From: Verrucomicrobiota bacterium
Lineage (GTDB): Bacteria > Verrucomicrobiota > Verrucomicrobiia > Verrucomicrobiales > Akkermansiaceae
NCBI GenBank assembly: GCA_004293445.1
Contig: RDYP01000001.1
Coordinates: forward strand, 124,001-188,000
Reading direction: 5' to 3'
DNA length: 64,000 bases
Shown here: one piece after another, positions 1 to 10,531 of the stretch
Position numbering within the stretch: position 1 is the first letter of the stretch
How the letters are laid out: each line of letters starts with the position of its first letter
Position numbers and translations under genes: made by a program
The notes under the pieces: model-generated
What the model was told of the DNA's origin: nothing
The model's database searches: none
What the model saw: only the letters and a program-made list of their open reading frames with translations

Positions 1-2
1 CC

Positions 3-497
3 GAGGTGAACGCGCCAGAGGGCGATTTGGATTTGCTCTGTTTGACGGGCCCGCCCGCCGCCGGAAAACCGGTTCCTGCGGGCGCTCCGCGGGTAAAGCT
101 TCCGAAGGAATGGAAGCGCAGTCTGCTGCTTTTCTTCCCGGACCCGAGCAATAGCGCATTTCCGGCGCGGGTCATCGCGATCAATGCTTCGGAGGCTGAT
201 TTCAAAATGGGTCACAGTCTCGTTTTCAACGTCTCGAAGGCGACCATTCGTGGCAAGTTTGGCAATGAGGTGGTAACGGTGTCTCCAGGGGCGAAGGCGG
301 TGATCAAGCCGCCGGTAAATGGCAAGGGCGACTATCTGGTAGCAATTGATAGTGCGATGCCTGGTGACAAGGAAGCCACGCCGATTTGCCGGACGACTTG
401 GCGGCACGAACCGGAGGCGCGGCAGATCCTGTTCGTCACTCCGGAGGCCGGTCGCGATGTGCCGCGGGTCTGGGGCATCCTTGACCGCGAGAACTGA
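3..497 (+). CDS. hypothetical protein, 5'-truncated by window edge
   Basis: The frame is open to the left edge. The GTG at 6 is only the first in-frame start inside the window, so the true start probably lies upstream. The visible 163 residues form a beta-rich, soluble-looking C-terminal part without membrane segments, ending in a short charged tail. I recognise no family. It converges on the HAD gene that follows, with only 17 bp between stops and no clear terminator. Codon use matches the surrounding chromosomal genes. What is missing upstream could change the interpretation, for example by adding a signal peptide. Confidence 0.55.
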   Translation, partial: EVNAPEGDLDLLCLTGPPAAGKPVPAGAPRVKLPKEWKRSLLLFFPDPSNSAFPARVIAINASEADFKMGHSLVFNVSKATIRGKFGNEVVTVSPGAKAVIKPPVNGKGDYLVAIDSAMPGDKEATPICRTTWRHEPEARQILFVTPEAGRDVPRVWGILDREN

Positions 498-514
498 GTG
501 GTGGGCGGGCTTAT

Positions 515-1138
515 TCAGGAAAGCTGCCCAGCGAGCCAACGCTCGAATGCGGTGTGATCTTTAAGATCGTATTGCCAGCAGCGAAATCCGTAGCGGATGC
601 CGCTGGCAATGTTTGCCGGAAGGTCGTCGATGTAGAACGTCTCCTCCGGAGTGAGTTGGTGCTCCCGGATGGCATGGAGGTAGATCTCATCCTCCGGTTT
701 GATGGCACCGACTTCGTAGGAGAGCACCGCCTCGGGGAAGTGTTGGAAGATTTCGAAGTTCTCGAAGATCCACGGGCAGTGAATGTCGTTGGTGTTGGAG
801 AACAGGATGAGCCGATGACCCTGCGCGGCGAGTGATTCGACCGTCTGCCACATGGCTCGATTCGGGGTGAAGATTTCGCGCCATGCTCGGGTGAACTGGT
901 CGTTTGAAATCCCGCCGCCGAGTTGGTCGATCGCCCAAGGGATGTAGCTGTCGCGGGTGATTCGTCCGCTTTCAAAGTCATCCTTTTTGGCCATGAGGCG
1001 AGCGAGTCGTGCGTCGGTGTCAGGGGTGTCGGGAGGAAGCAAGGTCGCCAGCGAGGGCTCGAAATGAAAGTCGAGCAGGACTTTCCCGATATCGAAGAGA
1101 AAGGTCATAGGGCGTGAGGCGTGCCGAGGTTGAATCAT
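515..1138 (-). CDS. HAD-family hydrolase, YihX-like
   Basis: This is a 207-residue HAD subfamily IA phosphatase. The nucleophile motif reads FDIGKVLLD with Asp16. The second position is Gly, as in the YihX/glucose-1-phosphatase group, instead of the usual second Asp. Motif II is SNTN (residues 114-117), motif III is the Lys-Pro at 147-148, and motif IV is the Asp pair at 171-172. The chosen ATG overlaps the stop of the upstream glycosyltransferase (ATGA), which suggests translational coupling. An alternative start at Met11 (1108) sits just before the domain. The natural substrate, probably a small sugar phosphate, cannot be read from sequence. Confidence 0.85.
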   Translation of the reverse strand: MIQPRHASRPMTFLFDIGKVLLDFHFEPSLATLLPPDTPDTDARLARLMAKKDDFESGRITRDSYIPWAIDQLGGGISNDQFTRAWREIFTPNRAMWQTVESLAAQGHRLILFSNTNDIHCPWIFENFEIFQHFPEAVLSYEVGAIKPEDEIYLHAIREHQLTPEETFYIDDLPANIASGIRYGFRCWQYDLKDHTAFERWLAGQLS

Positions 1139-2244
1139 TTCGTCGTGGGCAAGCTGGCGAGGATGTGGCGGGCGGCGGTCAGGGCTCCGGCATTGCGACC
1201 GTGCAGGGCGAGTTTGCGTTTCATCGTGCGCCAGAGAGCGGCGTCATCGGCGAGGAGATCGGTCAGCGCGCTTCGAATGCGTGCGGGATGATCGGCGAGT
1301 TGGCCGGCACCGATGGCCTCGAGTAGTCTGAGATTGCCCTCCTCCTGCCCGGGGACGAGGTGATGAACCAGCATCGGGCAGCGGGCTGCGATCGCTTCGT
1401 GGACCGTGGCTCCACCGGCCTTTCCGATGACCAGGTGGTGGGAATTTAAAAGCCGTGGGACGCGGCGGGTCCAGCCCTTGATCGTTACCCGGCCCGGGTA
1501 GGCGTCCCGCACCTCGCGGGCTCGCTGCCAGAGGTGGCGGACGTTCTTGCCGAGCACGATGGTCAGACGGGTGTTCGGCGAGCTTTCGAGGACCGCGGTC
1601 GAGATGGGCTGGAGGTGGGGACGCTTGGCGGTAGTGAAATAGAGGACGCGGAAGGCTTGGCAGGAATCGTCATCAGGGACGGGTTGGAGCCGTGAGAAAT
1701 CGGGGTGAACGGGGAATCCGGTATCGACGACTTGTTCAGCGGGGAGTCCCGCGTCGAGCATGGTCTGGCGCGTATGGGGATCAGAAACGATCCATTCGAG
1801 AGTCGGTGCCTTGAGCCAGGCTGCATTGATCTCGATCGAGTCGGTCACGACCGTGAAAACCGGTGGTGGGAGAGGGGATTTCGCGAGGAGTCTCTGGAGA
1901 AAGTAAGGATAGAGCGGGTAGCTGGCGACGACAGCGTCGGGCTGCCAGTCATTGACGAGGGCTCCGAGCATGCGCTCGGGCTTTCGCATGAGTGGAAAGC
2001 GCTGGCGGGTGAAGTCGACTTGGTCGGTGGATTGATACACGCGCTGCCAGAGTCGTGGTGCGTGGTCGGTGATGAAGCGGTATCCTTTGCAGATCCAGCG
2101 GGTGCTCACCGGGGCTCCCAGCAGGCAGGGATCGCTGACGCGGGTCTCCGCGCCGAGTTCCTGAAGGGCGAGGGCGAGGTTGCGGGCGGCGCTGTTGTGT
2201 CCTTCGCCGAAGGCAGCGGTGCAGATGAGGATCCGGGCGGGCAT
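1135..2244 (-). CDS. GT28 glycosyltransferase, MGDG synthase / processive diacylglycerol glucosyltransferase type
   Basis: This 369-residue protein has the two-domain GT-B layout of MurG-like family 28 enzymes. The N-terminal glycine-rich motif AFGEGHNSAARNLA (residues 11-24) is typical of the diacylglycerol glycosyltransferase and MGDG synthase branch. The C-terminal nucleotide-sugar site reads GKAGGATVHEA, followed by a PGQEEGN segment that is diagnostic of the fold. It likely transfers a sugar from a UDP-sugar to a membrane lipid at the cytoplasmic face. It is the first gene of a two-gene unit with the HAD phosphatase (overlapping stop and start). MurG itself is less likely because the N-terminal motif differs. 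Confidence 0.8.
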   Translation of the reverse strand: MPARILICTAAFGEGHNSAARNLALALQELGAETRVSDPCLLGAPVSTRWICKGYRFITDHAPRLWQRVYQSTDQVDFTRQRFPLMRKPERMLGALVNDWQPDAVVASYPLYPYFLQRLLAKSPLPPPVFTVVTDSIEINAAWLKAPTLEWIVSDPHTRQTMLDAGLPAEQVVDTGFPVHPDFSRLQPVPDDDSCQAFRVLYFTTAKRPHLQPISTAVLESSPNTRLTIVLGKNVRHLWQRAREVRDAYPGRVTIKGWTRRVPRLLNSHHLVIGKAGGATVHEAIAARCPMLVHHLVPGQEEGNLRLLEAIGAGQLADHPARIRSALTDLLADDAALWRTMKRKLALHGRNAGALTAARHILASLPTTK

Positions 2245-2327
2245 TGTGATAGCGGCGCCCGATTTAGGGCGAAGGCTGGCGTTGCGTCGAACGGCTTTTA
2301 CGGCTTTTGTCTGCCGCGGCGCTTCTC

Positions 2328-3425
2328 ATGCCCGATTCCATTCCAAAGCTACGCGTGATCGACGAAAAGGACGAGGGTCCGGTGGAAGTCGTGCGCCTCG
2401 CGGTCGACGGTCGGGCAGTTGAGGAGGTGGAACGATTGCCGGGAGGTGCCGATGATCCGGTCGAGTTGCGTTTGCAGAGTCCAGCACGGGATCCCTTCGC
2501 GGGTCGCAGCATGGAGCCTGGAGTTGAAGCGATCCTTGATGCGGGAGGAGTCGCGGCCAGCGTCGAGCAGCCATGGGGAGCGGAAAGCGCGCGATGGGTC
2601 GGAATTCCTTACGGTTGGTTTGTGTTGATCGTCGTCGCCTTGTTGGGGGCGGGTGCTTGGTCAGTGCGAGAGATGCATCTTGGGGAACAGGAGCTGAAGG
2701 TCCGAGAGGAGAAGGTTTTGGAACGGGTGGATCAGAACAAGGTCGAGGATCAGCGCGCGGAAGCTTTGGTGACGGCCGTCGAGAGCGCGGTGAGCGGCTA
2801 CCTCAAGGCTCGGACGATCGATGAAATGTTGCCATGGGTGCGTCACCCGGAGCGAGTGAAGCCTTTGATTGTTGAAGAATGGCGAAGGGAATCCCGTCGC
2901 CCGTTGACTTTTGCCCGCATGACCATGTTCGAGGGGCAGGAATTCAGTGGAAAATCTTTCTGGGTGGTGCGAGCTGAAGTGCGCGACGGCCCACCGCAGA
3001 CCCTGTTGGTCGAGCAACTCGGGCCAACCAAGGTGAAGATTGACTGGGAAACACATGTTTGCCATCAGCCGATGCCTTGGAGTCGGTTCGTGGCGGAGCG
3101 ACCTGATGATCGGGCGATGGAATTCCGGGTGAGGGTCACGCCAGACACGTATCACAGTCACGAGTTCTCCAACGTCGGTCGCTGGGTGTGTTTTCGGCTG
3201 ATGGCGAAGGATTCGGACGAATATCTTTTTGGCTACGCCGAGGCAGGTAGTCCGGAAGCAGATTTTCTCTCGGGAATCTGTCAGAGGACTCCGGGTGGTG
3301 TAGCGGCGGTCATCCTGCGCTTGAGGGTTCTGTCGAGTTGCAAATCGCCACGAGGAGTCGTGATCGAGAAGGTGACTTCGCCGCATTGGGTTCGTACCGA
3401 CGAGCCTCAAGAGGACGGGTCTTGA
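2328..3425 (+). CDS. single-pass membrane protein of unknown function
   Basis: The ATG at 2328 is preferred over a TTG 21 bp upstream. The 365-residue product has a charged, Val/Glu/Asp-rich cytoplasmic N-terminus of about 90 residues and one clear membrane helix near residues 90-113. A coiled-coil-like stretch rich in Glu, Lys and Gln follows, and then a globular C-terminal domain of about 230 residues. That domain carries Trp-rich segments with several cysteines and no known motif. It is 33-36 bp upstream of the membrane sulfatase-fold gene on the same strand, so the two may be co-transcribed. I do not recognise the family; similar single-TM proteins of unknown role are common in Verrucomicrobiota. 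Confidence 0.7.
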   Translation: MPDSIPKLRVIDEKDEGPVEVVRLAVDGRAVEEVERLPGGADDPVELRLQSPARDPFAGRSMEPGVEAILDAGGVAASVEQPWGAESARWVGIPYGWFVLIVVALLGAGAWSVREMHLGEQELKVREEKVLERVDQNKVEDQRAEALVTAVESAVSGYLKARTIDEMLPWVRHPERVKPLIVEEWRRESRRPLTFARMTMFEGQEFSGKSFWVVRAEVRDGPPQTLLVEQLGPTKVKIDWETHVCHQPMPWSRFVAERPDDRAMEFRVRVTPDTYHSHEFSNVGRWVCFRLMAKDSDEYLFGYAEAGSPEADFLSGICQRTPGGVAAVILRLRVLSSCKSPRGVVIEKVTSPHWVRTDEPQEDGS

Positions 3426-3461
3426 TCCTGTGGCTAAGCCCTGTGAGTCTCCGCCCGCGTG

Positions 3462-5651
3462 ATGAATCCCGCTCGACCTGCCCTTGAATGGCGCCATTTG
3501 CTGCGGGGAACGCTGTTTGGGACAGGGAGCTTCTTGGCGCTGCAATTCGCCAGCGCGCTGTATCGATTGAGCCGGAGCACCGGTGAGATGGACAATAAGT
3601 TCAGTCAGTTGGCCCGGAGCGAATATCGCAGCTTTCTGATCGAACAGAATCTGGTGGTTCTGTCGGCATACCTGCTGCTTTGGATCGCGGCGTTCGTTTT
3701 GGTGCTGCCAGCGGTTGCTTTTTGGCGGAGCCGCTGCCCCTTGCGAGGGCGGGGTTCGATCGTCCTGCCGGCTTTTTTGTTCACCCTCGGCACCCACGGG
3801 TATTTCATGTTCCGTTTGGTCGGCGAGCGTCCCTATTTCTTGGGTGAAGCTCATTTTAGCCAGTGGTACTATCGGGTTCTCGACCTGCCGCCAGCCGCTT
3901 GGCAGCCATGGATCGATGGCATTTTGTTTTCGTTTTTACCGCTAGTGGTTGTCGCCGTTTCCGGTGGGTGGTGGCTTTCGCAAATGAAGCGGCCCTGGCG
4001 CTTCGCGACGCTTGGTTTGTTGGTGCTGAGTGGGGGAGGCTTGTTATTGGCGTCGTTTCAGCGGAGTGCTGCGATCCGGCCCGCATCCTCGGTTCGTCGG
4101 GCGCCGAACATTCTGATCATCGCGTCGGACTCCCTGCGTGGTGATCGTCTCGGATTCAGTGGCTACCAACCGGATCGACGCGATGGTCCTGCCGCGGCTG
4201 GGGTCTCGCCGAAGATCGATGCTTGGGCGGCGGAAGCAGCTCGATTCGATCGTTGTTACACCCCGATCGCATCCACTTTGGAGTCGGCGGTGAGCGTGAT
4301 GTCATCGAGCTACCCGCACGAGCACGGAATCCGCCACATGTATCCACGGCGTGAGCAAGTCGTTGCGGCGGAGGGCAAGATTCGCACGATTGGGGAGGTT
4401 TTGGCAGAAAGAGGGTATGATACCGCGGCGATCGGTGACTGGTGTGCCGGTTACTACGACATGATGCCTCTGGGCTTTCGCGATGTGTCGGTGTCGAGCT
4501 TCGACAATTTCCGGATCTACATGAGTCAGGCGGTGATGATGGCGCACTTTGTCGTGCCGCTGTATTTCGACAATGCCTTGGGCTATCGCATGTTCCCCCA
4601 GATCGGGTCCTTCGCGCAGTTCGTCACGCCAGAAGTCGTCACTCGGCGGGTCGAGGACAAGCTGGCAGCACAGGCGGCGAGTGGGCGCCCGTTTTTCTGG
4701 CACGTGTTTTATTCCTGCAATCACCTGCCTTACGCTTCGTCCGATCCGTATTACCGAATGTTTACCGATCCCAGCTATGAGGGGGCAAATCGCAGCAAGG
4801 TCGACTTTGACATCAACGAGTTCGTGAGCGGTACCGGACTGGAGGAAAAGCTCAAGGCTCTGTCCGAGGAGGAGATTCGCCAAATCCGCGGGCTTTATGA
4901 TGGCTGCACACGGCAGTTCGATGACTGCTTTGGCCGGATTCTGGAGGCGCTGCGTCGCCATGGATTGGAGGAGGATACCATCGTGGTAATGACCTCGGAC
5001 CATGGTGACGACCTCTATGAGCCGGGCGTGACTCTTACTCATGGTTTGGGTTTCAATGGGGCGGATCACACTTCTCACATGCCGCTTGCCATTGCGGGGC
5101 CGGGCATCGTTGGCCAGCGCCAGATCGCCCAGGTGCGGAGTATCGATATTGCGCCGACTTTGTTGGAGCTCGCGGGAGTCGAGCCTCCTATGACTTGGAC
5201 GGGTCGGAGCGTGGCACCGTGGATCCGGGGTGGGGAGCAGGGGACGGATCGCCCTTTCTACGGAGAGACCAGTTTTCCTTTCATTCTTTTCCAAGTTCCA
5301 GGCGTCGAGCGTCCCGCTCTGCCGCCGATGGATGAACTGACGACGATCGATCCGGACTACAATCACCAGTTCATCCTCAAGCCTGAGTGGGAGAAGCCTC
5401 TCGTTGACGCGAAGCAGCGCTGCTTACGAACTCGCGACTGGAAAGTTGTCGCGACGCCCGATCGTTCGGGGATGCGGCACTATGGTTTGTTTCATCCGGC
5501 CAGTGATCCCGATTGCCGGCGGAATCTCGCGGCGGAGCGGCCTGAGGTTCTGGAGCCACTTCGACAAGCGCTCGAGCGCTGGGTGCTGCAAGGTGAAGAG
5601 ACATCGATCCCAGAGATTTTCCCGAGGGGTGAGCCGGGACTCGAGCCCTAG
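3462..5651 (+). CDS. membrane-anchored sulfatase/alkaline-phosphatase-superfamily hydrolase
   Basis: The protein is 729 residues long. About five hydrophobic helices lie in the first 200 residues, followed by a large sulfatase-fold domain. The metal site begins at Asp223 in a segment reading NILIIASDSLRGDRLG. A second metal-binding motif, TSDHGDD, lies in the C-terminal half with HTSHMP after it. The usual formylglycine motif CxPSR is absent: the aligned stretch reads YTPIASTLES, putting Thr272 at the nucleophile position, as in phosphoethanolamine and LTA-synthase-type enzymes. A phospho-transferase or phosphohydrolase acting on envelope polymers is therefore more likely than a true sulfatase. 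A GTG directly before the ATG could also start it. Confidence 0.8.
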   Translation: MNPARPALEWRHLLRGTLFGTGSFLALQFASALYRLSRSTGEMDNKFSQLARSEYRSFLIEQNLVVLSAYLLLWIAAFVLVLPAVAFWRSRCPLRGRGSIVLPAFLFTLGTHGYFMFRLVGERPYFLGEAHFSQWYYRVLDLPPAAWQPWIDGILFSFLPLVVVAVSGGWWLSQMKRPWRFATLGLLVLSGGGLLLASFQRSAAIRPASSVRRAPNILIIASDSLRGDRLGFSGYQPDRRDGPAAAGVSPKIDAWAAEAARFDRCYTPIASTLESAVSVMSSSYPHEHGIRHMYPRREQVVAAEGKIRTIGEVLAERGYDTAAIGDWCAGYYDMMPLGFRDVSVSSFDNFRIYMSQAVMMAHFVVPLYFDNALGYRMFPQIGSFAQFVTPEVVTRRVEDKLAAQAASGRPFFWHVFYSCNHLPYASSDPYYRMFTDPSYEGANRSKVDFDINEFVSGTGLEEKLKALSEEEIRQIRGLYDGCTRQFDDCFGRILEALRRHGLEEDTIVVMTSDHGDDLYEPGVTLTHGLGFNGADHTSHMPLAIAGPGIVGQRQIAQVRSIDIAPTLLELAGVEPPMTWTGRSVAPWIRGGEQGTDRPFYGETSFPFILFQVPGVERPALPPMDELTTIDPDYNHQFILKPEWEKPLVDAKQRCLRTRDWKVVATPDRSGMRHYGLFHPASDPDCRRNLAAERPEVLEPLRQALERWVLQGEETSIPEIFPRGEPGLEP

Positions 5652-5758
5652 GAAGGGCTTTGTGACCTTTTGTGGCGTTGGCAGCGCGGATGATTGTCGC
5701 TTGAGTTTCCTCATCGGGTGGGGATGCTCCCGGCCGTCCGCGAGTCACACCAGAGCTG

Positions 5759-6487
5759 ATGAAACCTCTTTTTTTGCCCCTGATTGCCTTTTTTCTCAAC
5801 GCGGCTTCCGCAGCCGAGGCTCCGAAGCTGCTTGCGGACTACTTGAAGCCCGATGTTTTGATCAAGGGGGAGATCGTGGTGGTGGTGCCGCCGCCGGAGT
5901 TGGACAAGTATATCGCGAAGGTGGAAGAGGCCGCTCGCAAGAATCCCGAGTGGTTTCGGGAACATGCAAAAAGCAGCAAGCCGGGGGTACCTTTGCCTTT
6001 CGACGAGAGGTTGGGCCTCTCCCGTGAGGAATACGACGATTACTTGGGTTTCTGGCGGAAGCGGGATTTCAAGGGAATCGAGGCGGTGCCGATCCGCTTG
6101 GGATCCGGCAAGGACGGGCACTGGAACATTAATATCGGAGGATCCGCCCAAGCGGTTTCGATTCTGCGTTACGACCCGAAGGAGGATGCGTTCGCTTCGC
6201 CCAACGGGAGCTTGAAGCGGATCGAGGATGTCTCGGCTGACGCGAATAGCACGCTTGGCGCGTGGACTGGACACGAGTGGAAATTCGAGGAAAAGACCGG
6301 TCTTGGGACAACCAAGGAAAACATCGCGATCGGGAAAACTGGGGATAAGAAGTTCGGCCTGATTGTGTATCGTCTGCAAGAGGTCTCCGACCAGGGAACC
6401 CGTTTGGTTGATCGTGGATTGGTGGTCCGTTTCCCGCTCGGTGCGGCAGGTATTGTGAAGCAGCCGACAGCACCGAAGAAGAAGTGA
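5759..6487 (+). CDS. secreted protein of unknown function
   Basis: The 242-residue product starts with a clear Sec signal peptide (MKPLFLPLIAFFLNAASA, likely cut after Ala18). The mature part is mixed alpha/beta, has no cysteine and no catalytic signature that I can name, and ends in a basic PKKK tail. It lies 107 bp after the sulfatase-fold gene and 74 bp before the RsmB-type gene, all on the plus strand. Nothing in the sequence or neighbours fixes its role; a periplasmic or surface protein is the safest reading. Confidence 0.7.
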   Translation: MKPLFLPLIAFFLNAASAAEAPKLLADYLKPDVLIKGEIVVVVPPPELDKYIAKVEEAARKNPEWFREHAKSSKPGVPLPFDERLGLSREEYDDYLGFWRKRDFKGIEAVPIRLGSGKDGHWNINIGGSAQAVSILRYDPKEDAFASPNGSLKRIEDVSADANSTLGAWTGHEWKFEEKTGLGTTKENIAIGKTGDKKFGLIVYRLQEVSDQGTRLVDRGLVVRFPLGAAGIVKQPTAPKKK

Positions 6488-6561
6488 CCTTTGGGACGCA
6501 GGTGTTGCTTGCGTGCAACATGGGTGTTGCATGAGCGGGGCGGCTGGCCAAGGTCGCGGCG

Positions 6562-7737
6562 ATGAGAGTTCACCGGTTGTTGGCGGAAGGAAGCGTTGGG
6601 GTTCTGAGGGAGGTCTTCGACGAAGGCCGGGTTCTCGATCGTGCGCTGGATGAGGCCTTTCGCGCGAATCCCAAATGGGGCAAGCGCGACCGGGGCTTCC
6701 TGGCGGAAACCGTGTTTGAGGTCGTGCGTTGGCGTCGTGCGCTGGCATTTGTCGCTGCGGATGAATCGCTTGAGGCGATATGCGCTGCACAGTGGCGGCG
6801 CGCTGGGTTGGAAGTGCCGGAGTGGTGGCGCTGGAATGGCTGCGGATTGGACGAGATGGCAGCTCGGGAGAAGGAACTGGGTGATCAATCGCGTGCGGTC
6901 CGTGAGTCCGTGCCGGATTGGCTCGATGAAATCGGAGAGCAGGAGTTGGGCGAGTCTTGGGGACTGGAGTTGGCGGCCTTGAACCGTCGGGCGCGGGTGT
7001 TTTTGCGGGTGAACCCCTTGTTGACGACCCTTGACGAGGCGGTCTTGTGGCTGGCTGAGGCAGGAGTGCCCGTCGAGCGTGTCGAGGGCGCGCCGGATGC
7101 ATTGGTCCTGCCGGAGGGGAAGATCTTGCCAAAGTTACTTGCGCAGGATGGCAGGGTGGAGATTCAGGACGCGGGCTCGCAACAGATCGTTCCGCTGCTG
7201 GGCGTCGAGCCTGGAATGCGTGTGGTTGATACCTGCGCGGGTGCGGGTGGTAAGACCTTGCAGATGGCGGGTGTGATGGGGAATCGCGGTGAGATCATCG
7301 CGCTGGATACCTCGGAGCGGAAGCTGGTTGAGTTGAAAAAGCGTGTCGCGCGTTCCGGTGCCCGCAATGTGAGGATCGAACCCTGGCAATCCGACAGCTT
7401 GAGGCGTCGAAGTGGCTGGGCAGACCGTGTTTTGATTGATGCCCCCTGTTCGGGTCTCGGGACTCTGAAGAGGCAGCCGGATTTGAAGTGGCGGATCGGG
7501 CCGGAGGCCTTGCAAAAGACGATCGCGCTCCAAGCCAAGCTACTTGATCGTTATCGGCACCTGCTGAAGCCGGATGGGCAGTTGGTGTATGCGACCTGCT
7601 CGGTGTTGCCTTCCGAGAACACCCGGCAAGTGAGAGCTCTCTTAGAGCGCGGCGCGGCCCGGGAGATCGAAGCCGAGCTCAGCGTCTCTCCGGCAACGAG
7701 CGGTTGGGACGGATTCTATGCTGCTCGGTTAGGCTAG
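6562..7737 (+). CDS. RsmB/Sun-type rRNA (cytosine-5) methyltransferase
   Basis: The 391-residue protein has an N-terminal NusB-like helical region (residues 1-130) and a C-terminal Rossmann methyltransferase of the NOL1/NOP2/Sun family. The SAM-binding motif I reads DTCAGAGGKTLQMAG. The motif IV loop is DAPCSGLGTLKRQPDLKWR and the catalytic cysteine motif VI is YATCSVLPSEN. Both conserved cysteines (DAPCS and ATCS) are present. The family methylates C967 (RsmB) or related positions of 16S rRNA using SAM; the exact target here is inferred. It is followed by a hairpin with a T-run. Confidence 0.88.
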   Translation: MRVHRLLAEGSVGVLREVFDEGRVLDRALDEAFRANPKWGKRDRGFLAETVFEVVRWRRALAFVAADESLEAICAAQWRRAGLEVPEWWRWNGCGLDEMAAREKELGDQSRAVRESVPDWLDEIGEQELGESWGLELAALNRRARVFLRVNPLLTTLDEAVLWLAEAGVPVERVEGAPDALVLPEGKILPKLLAQDGRVEIQDAGSQQIVPLLGVEPGMRVVDTCAGAGGKTLQMAGVMGNRGEIIALDTSERKLVELKKRVARSGARNVRIEPWQSDSLRRRSGWADRVLIDAPCSGLGTLKRQPDLKWRIGPEALQKTIALQAKLLDRYRHLLKPDGQLVYATCSVLPSENTRQVRALLERGAAREIEAELSVSPATSGWDGFYAARLG

Positions 7738-7806
7738 CGTGAAGGCGCCATTCCATTCGAGCGATGGAATGGCGAATCGCCGCTGAACGGTCTAGCGAAA
7801 GTGGTC

Positions 7807-7828
7807 GCGCATCGGGCGATGCGCTTTT
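7807..7828 (+). terminator. intrinsic terminator after rsmB-type gene
   Basis: An 8-bp inverted repeat (GCGCATCG and CGATGCGC) with a very short loop is followed at once by four T residues. It sits between the convergent methyltransferase and nuoF genes. A second, larger stem (7783-7791 with 7830-7838) encloses it, and another strong stem is at 7746-7774, so the region is highly structured on both strands. Confidence 0.5.
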
Positions 7829-7834
7829 CACCGT

Positions 7835-9249
<1,415 letters not shown>

Positions 9250-9253
<4 letters not shown>

Positions 9254-9837
9254 TGGGAGGTTTGACTGACTTCGTAGGAGTCGAGAAGGGCGCGGGCTTT
9301 GTCGGCGGAGACGGCCTCGTGGAAATCGTCATTCACCAAGCAGACGGGAGCGGTCCCGCAGGAAGCGAGGCATTCGGCGAATTCGACCGACCATTTCCCG
9401 CAGGGCGAGACGCTGACGGGGTGGTGGTGGGAGTCGGCGTGGGAGCGATCGATGCCTGTCAGATCGCAGAGCTTCTCCATCAGTTCATGGGAGCCGCCCA
9501 TCGCGCAGGAGAGCGTGCGGCACACGCGGATGTGAAATTTCCCCGGAGCGGACTGGCGGAAGCCGGGGTAGAAAGTGACGACCTCAAGGACCTTGATCGC
9601 GGCAATGCCGAGTCTCGCGGCAACCCAATCAATGGCCTCGGCGGAGATGAAGCCGTGATGATGTTGAACGAAATGGAGGAGGGGCAGAACGGCCGAGCGT
9701 TTTTGATCTGCCGGGAACTGGGCGAGGCGCTTCTCGGCCTCCGCTTCAAGTGCGGCAGTGGGCACGAAAGGCGGGAAAAACTTCGCGCCGGGTGTCTCTT
9801 CCGAGGCCACGTTTTGATCGAGGATCGATGCGGACAT
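9250..9837 (-). CDS. nuoE: NADH-quinone oxidoreductase subunit E (24-kDa [2Fe-2S])
   Basis: The 195-residue protein has the thioredoxin-like [2Fe-2S] fold of complex I subunit E. The four cluster cysteines are seen as CRTLSC and, further on, ECLASC. The N-terminal helical part contains the typical LPLLHFVQHHHGFISAEA stretch. It transfers electrons within the NADH dehydrogenase module next to NuoF. It starts 2 bp after the stop of the thioredoxin-like gene and overlaps nuoF, so it is tightly coupled in the operon. The first 30 residues are poorly conserved and might be shorter. Confidence 0.96.
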
Positions 9838-9839
9838 GA

Positions 9840-10514
9840 TTATTTGACGAGTTTCTCGAGTTCGGCGATCGACTGGGTCTTGGCTACGACCTTGCCATCG
9901 AGATCGCAGACGACCACCGAGGGGATGCCGGTGACGCCGTGGTTGAAGTCCCGTTCGAACTTTGCCACCTTACCGAGTTTCAGCTGAGGCCAAGGCATCT
10001 TCTTGTCCTTGGCGTAATTTTCCATGGCTCCCTCGTCGTCGTCGCTGGAGATCAGGACGAGTTCGAAGTTGTCGTTGCCGTCTTTGTTCGCGTTGTAGAA
10101 TTCGACAAGGCTGGGCGTGAATTGCTGGCAGGGGCCGCACCAGGACGCGGTGTAGTAGAAAATGTAGTATTTCCGGGGCTTGCCTTCGGGCTTGAAGCGC
10201 TTGAGCGACCTGCCCGTTAATTTCACAAGGTTGCCATCGAGCACATCGTCGAAGGCGCTGGGCTTGGAATCGGCCGCGACCGCGAGCGGTTTCCAGTCGG
10301 CGAGACGCTTGGCATCGGGTCCGGCGAGGTCTGCGGCCTGCAGGGTAATCTGCTTGCCGTTACGCATTCGAAATTCTCCGGCTTTGCCGTCTTTCGTATC
10401 GATGACTCGGACGAGATCCAACTCAGCGGTTTTGCCGTTCTTGTTCGTCCACGTCTCGAAGGCAGCGGAAGAAATGCTGACGAGGCACAGACTGAGAACG
10501 AGGAAGGCTTTCAT
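9840..10514 (-). CDS. secreted thioredoxin-like protein with N-terminal SHD1-like domain
   Basis: The start at 10514 gives a clean signal peptide (MKAFLVLSLCLVSISSA). An SHD1-like beta domain follows (FETWTNKNGKTAEL onward, roughly residues 19-75), then a nucleoredoxin-type thioredoxin domain with the active site WCGPCQQF and the conserved cis-Pro region GIPSVVV. The protein should act as a disulfide reductase or isomerase outside the cytoplasm. It lies between nuoD and nuoE with 17 and 2 bp spacing, so it is co-transcribed with complex I genes. That is an unusual position. A link to cofactor or disulfide handling for respiration is only an inference. Confidence 0.85.
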   Translation of the reverse strand: MKAFLVLSLCLVSISSAAFETWTNKNGKTAELDLVRVIDTKDGKAGEFRMRNGKQITLQAADLAGPDAKRLADWKPLAVAADSKPSAFDDVLDGNLVKLTGRSLKRFKPEGKPRKYYIFYYTASWCGPCQQFTPSLVEFYNANKDGNDNFELVLISSDDDEGAMENYAKDKKMPWPQLKLGKVAKFERDFNHGVTGIPSVVVCDLDGKVVAKTQSIAELEKLVK

Positions 10515-10531
10515 CGCGAACTTGGTTCGAT

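Noticed and set aside
5711-7132. 473-codon minus-strand frame opposite the secreted protein and rsmB-type genes
   Set aside because: It covers the reverse complement of two well-supported genes and is Pro/Arg/Ser-rich as expected for a shadow.
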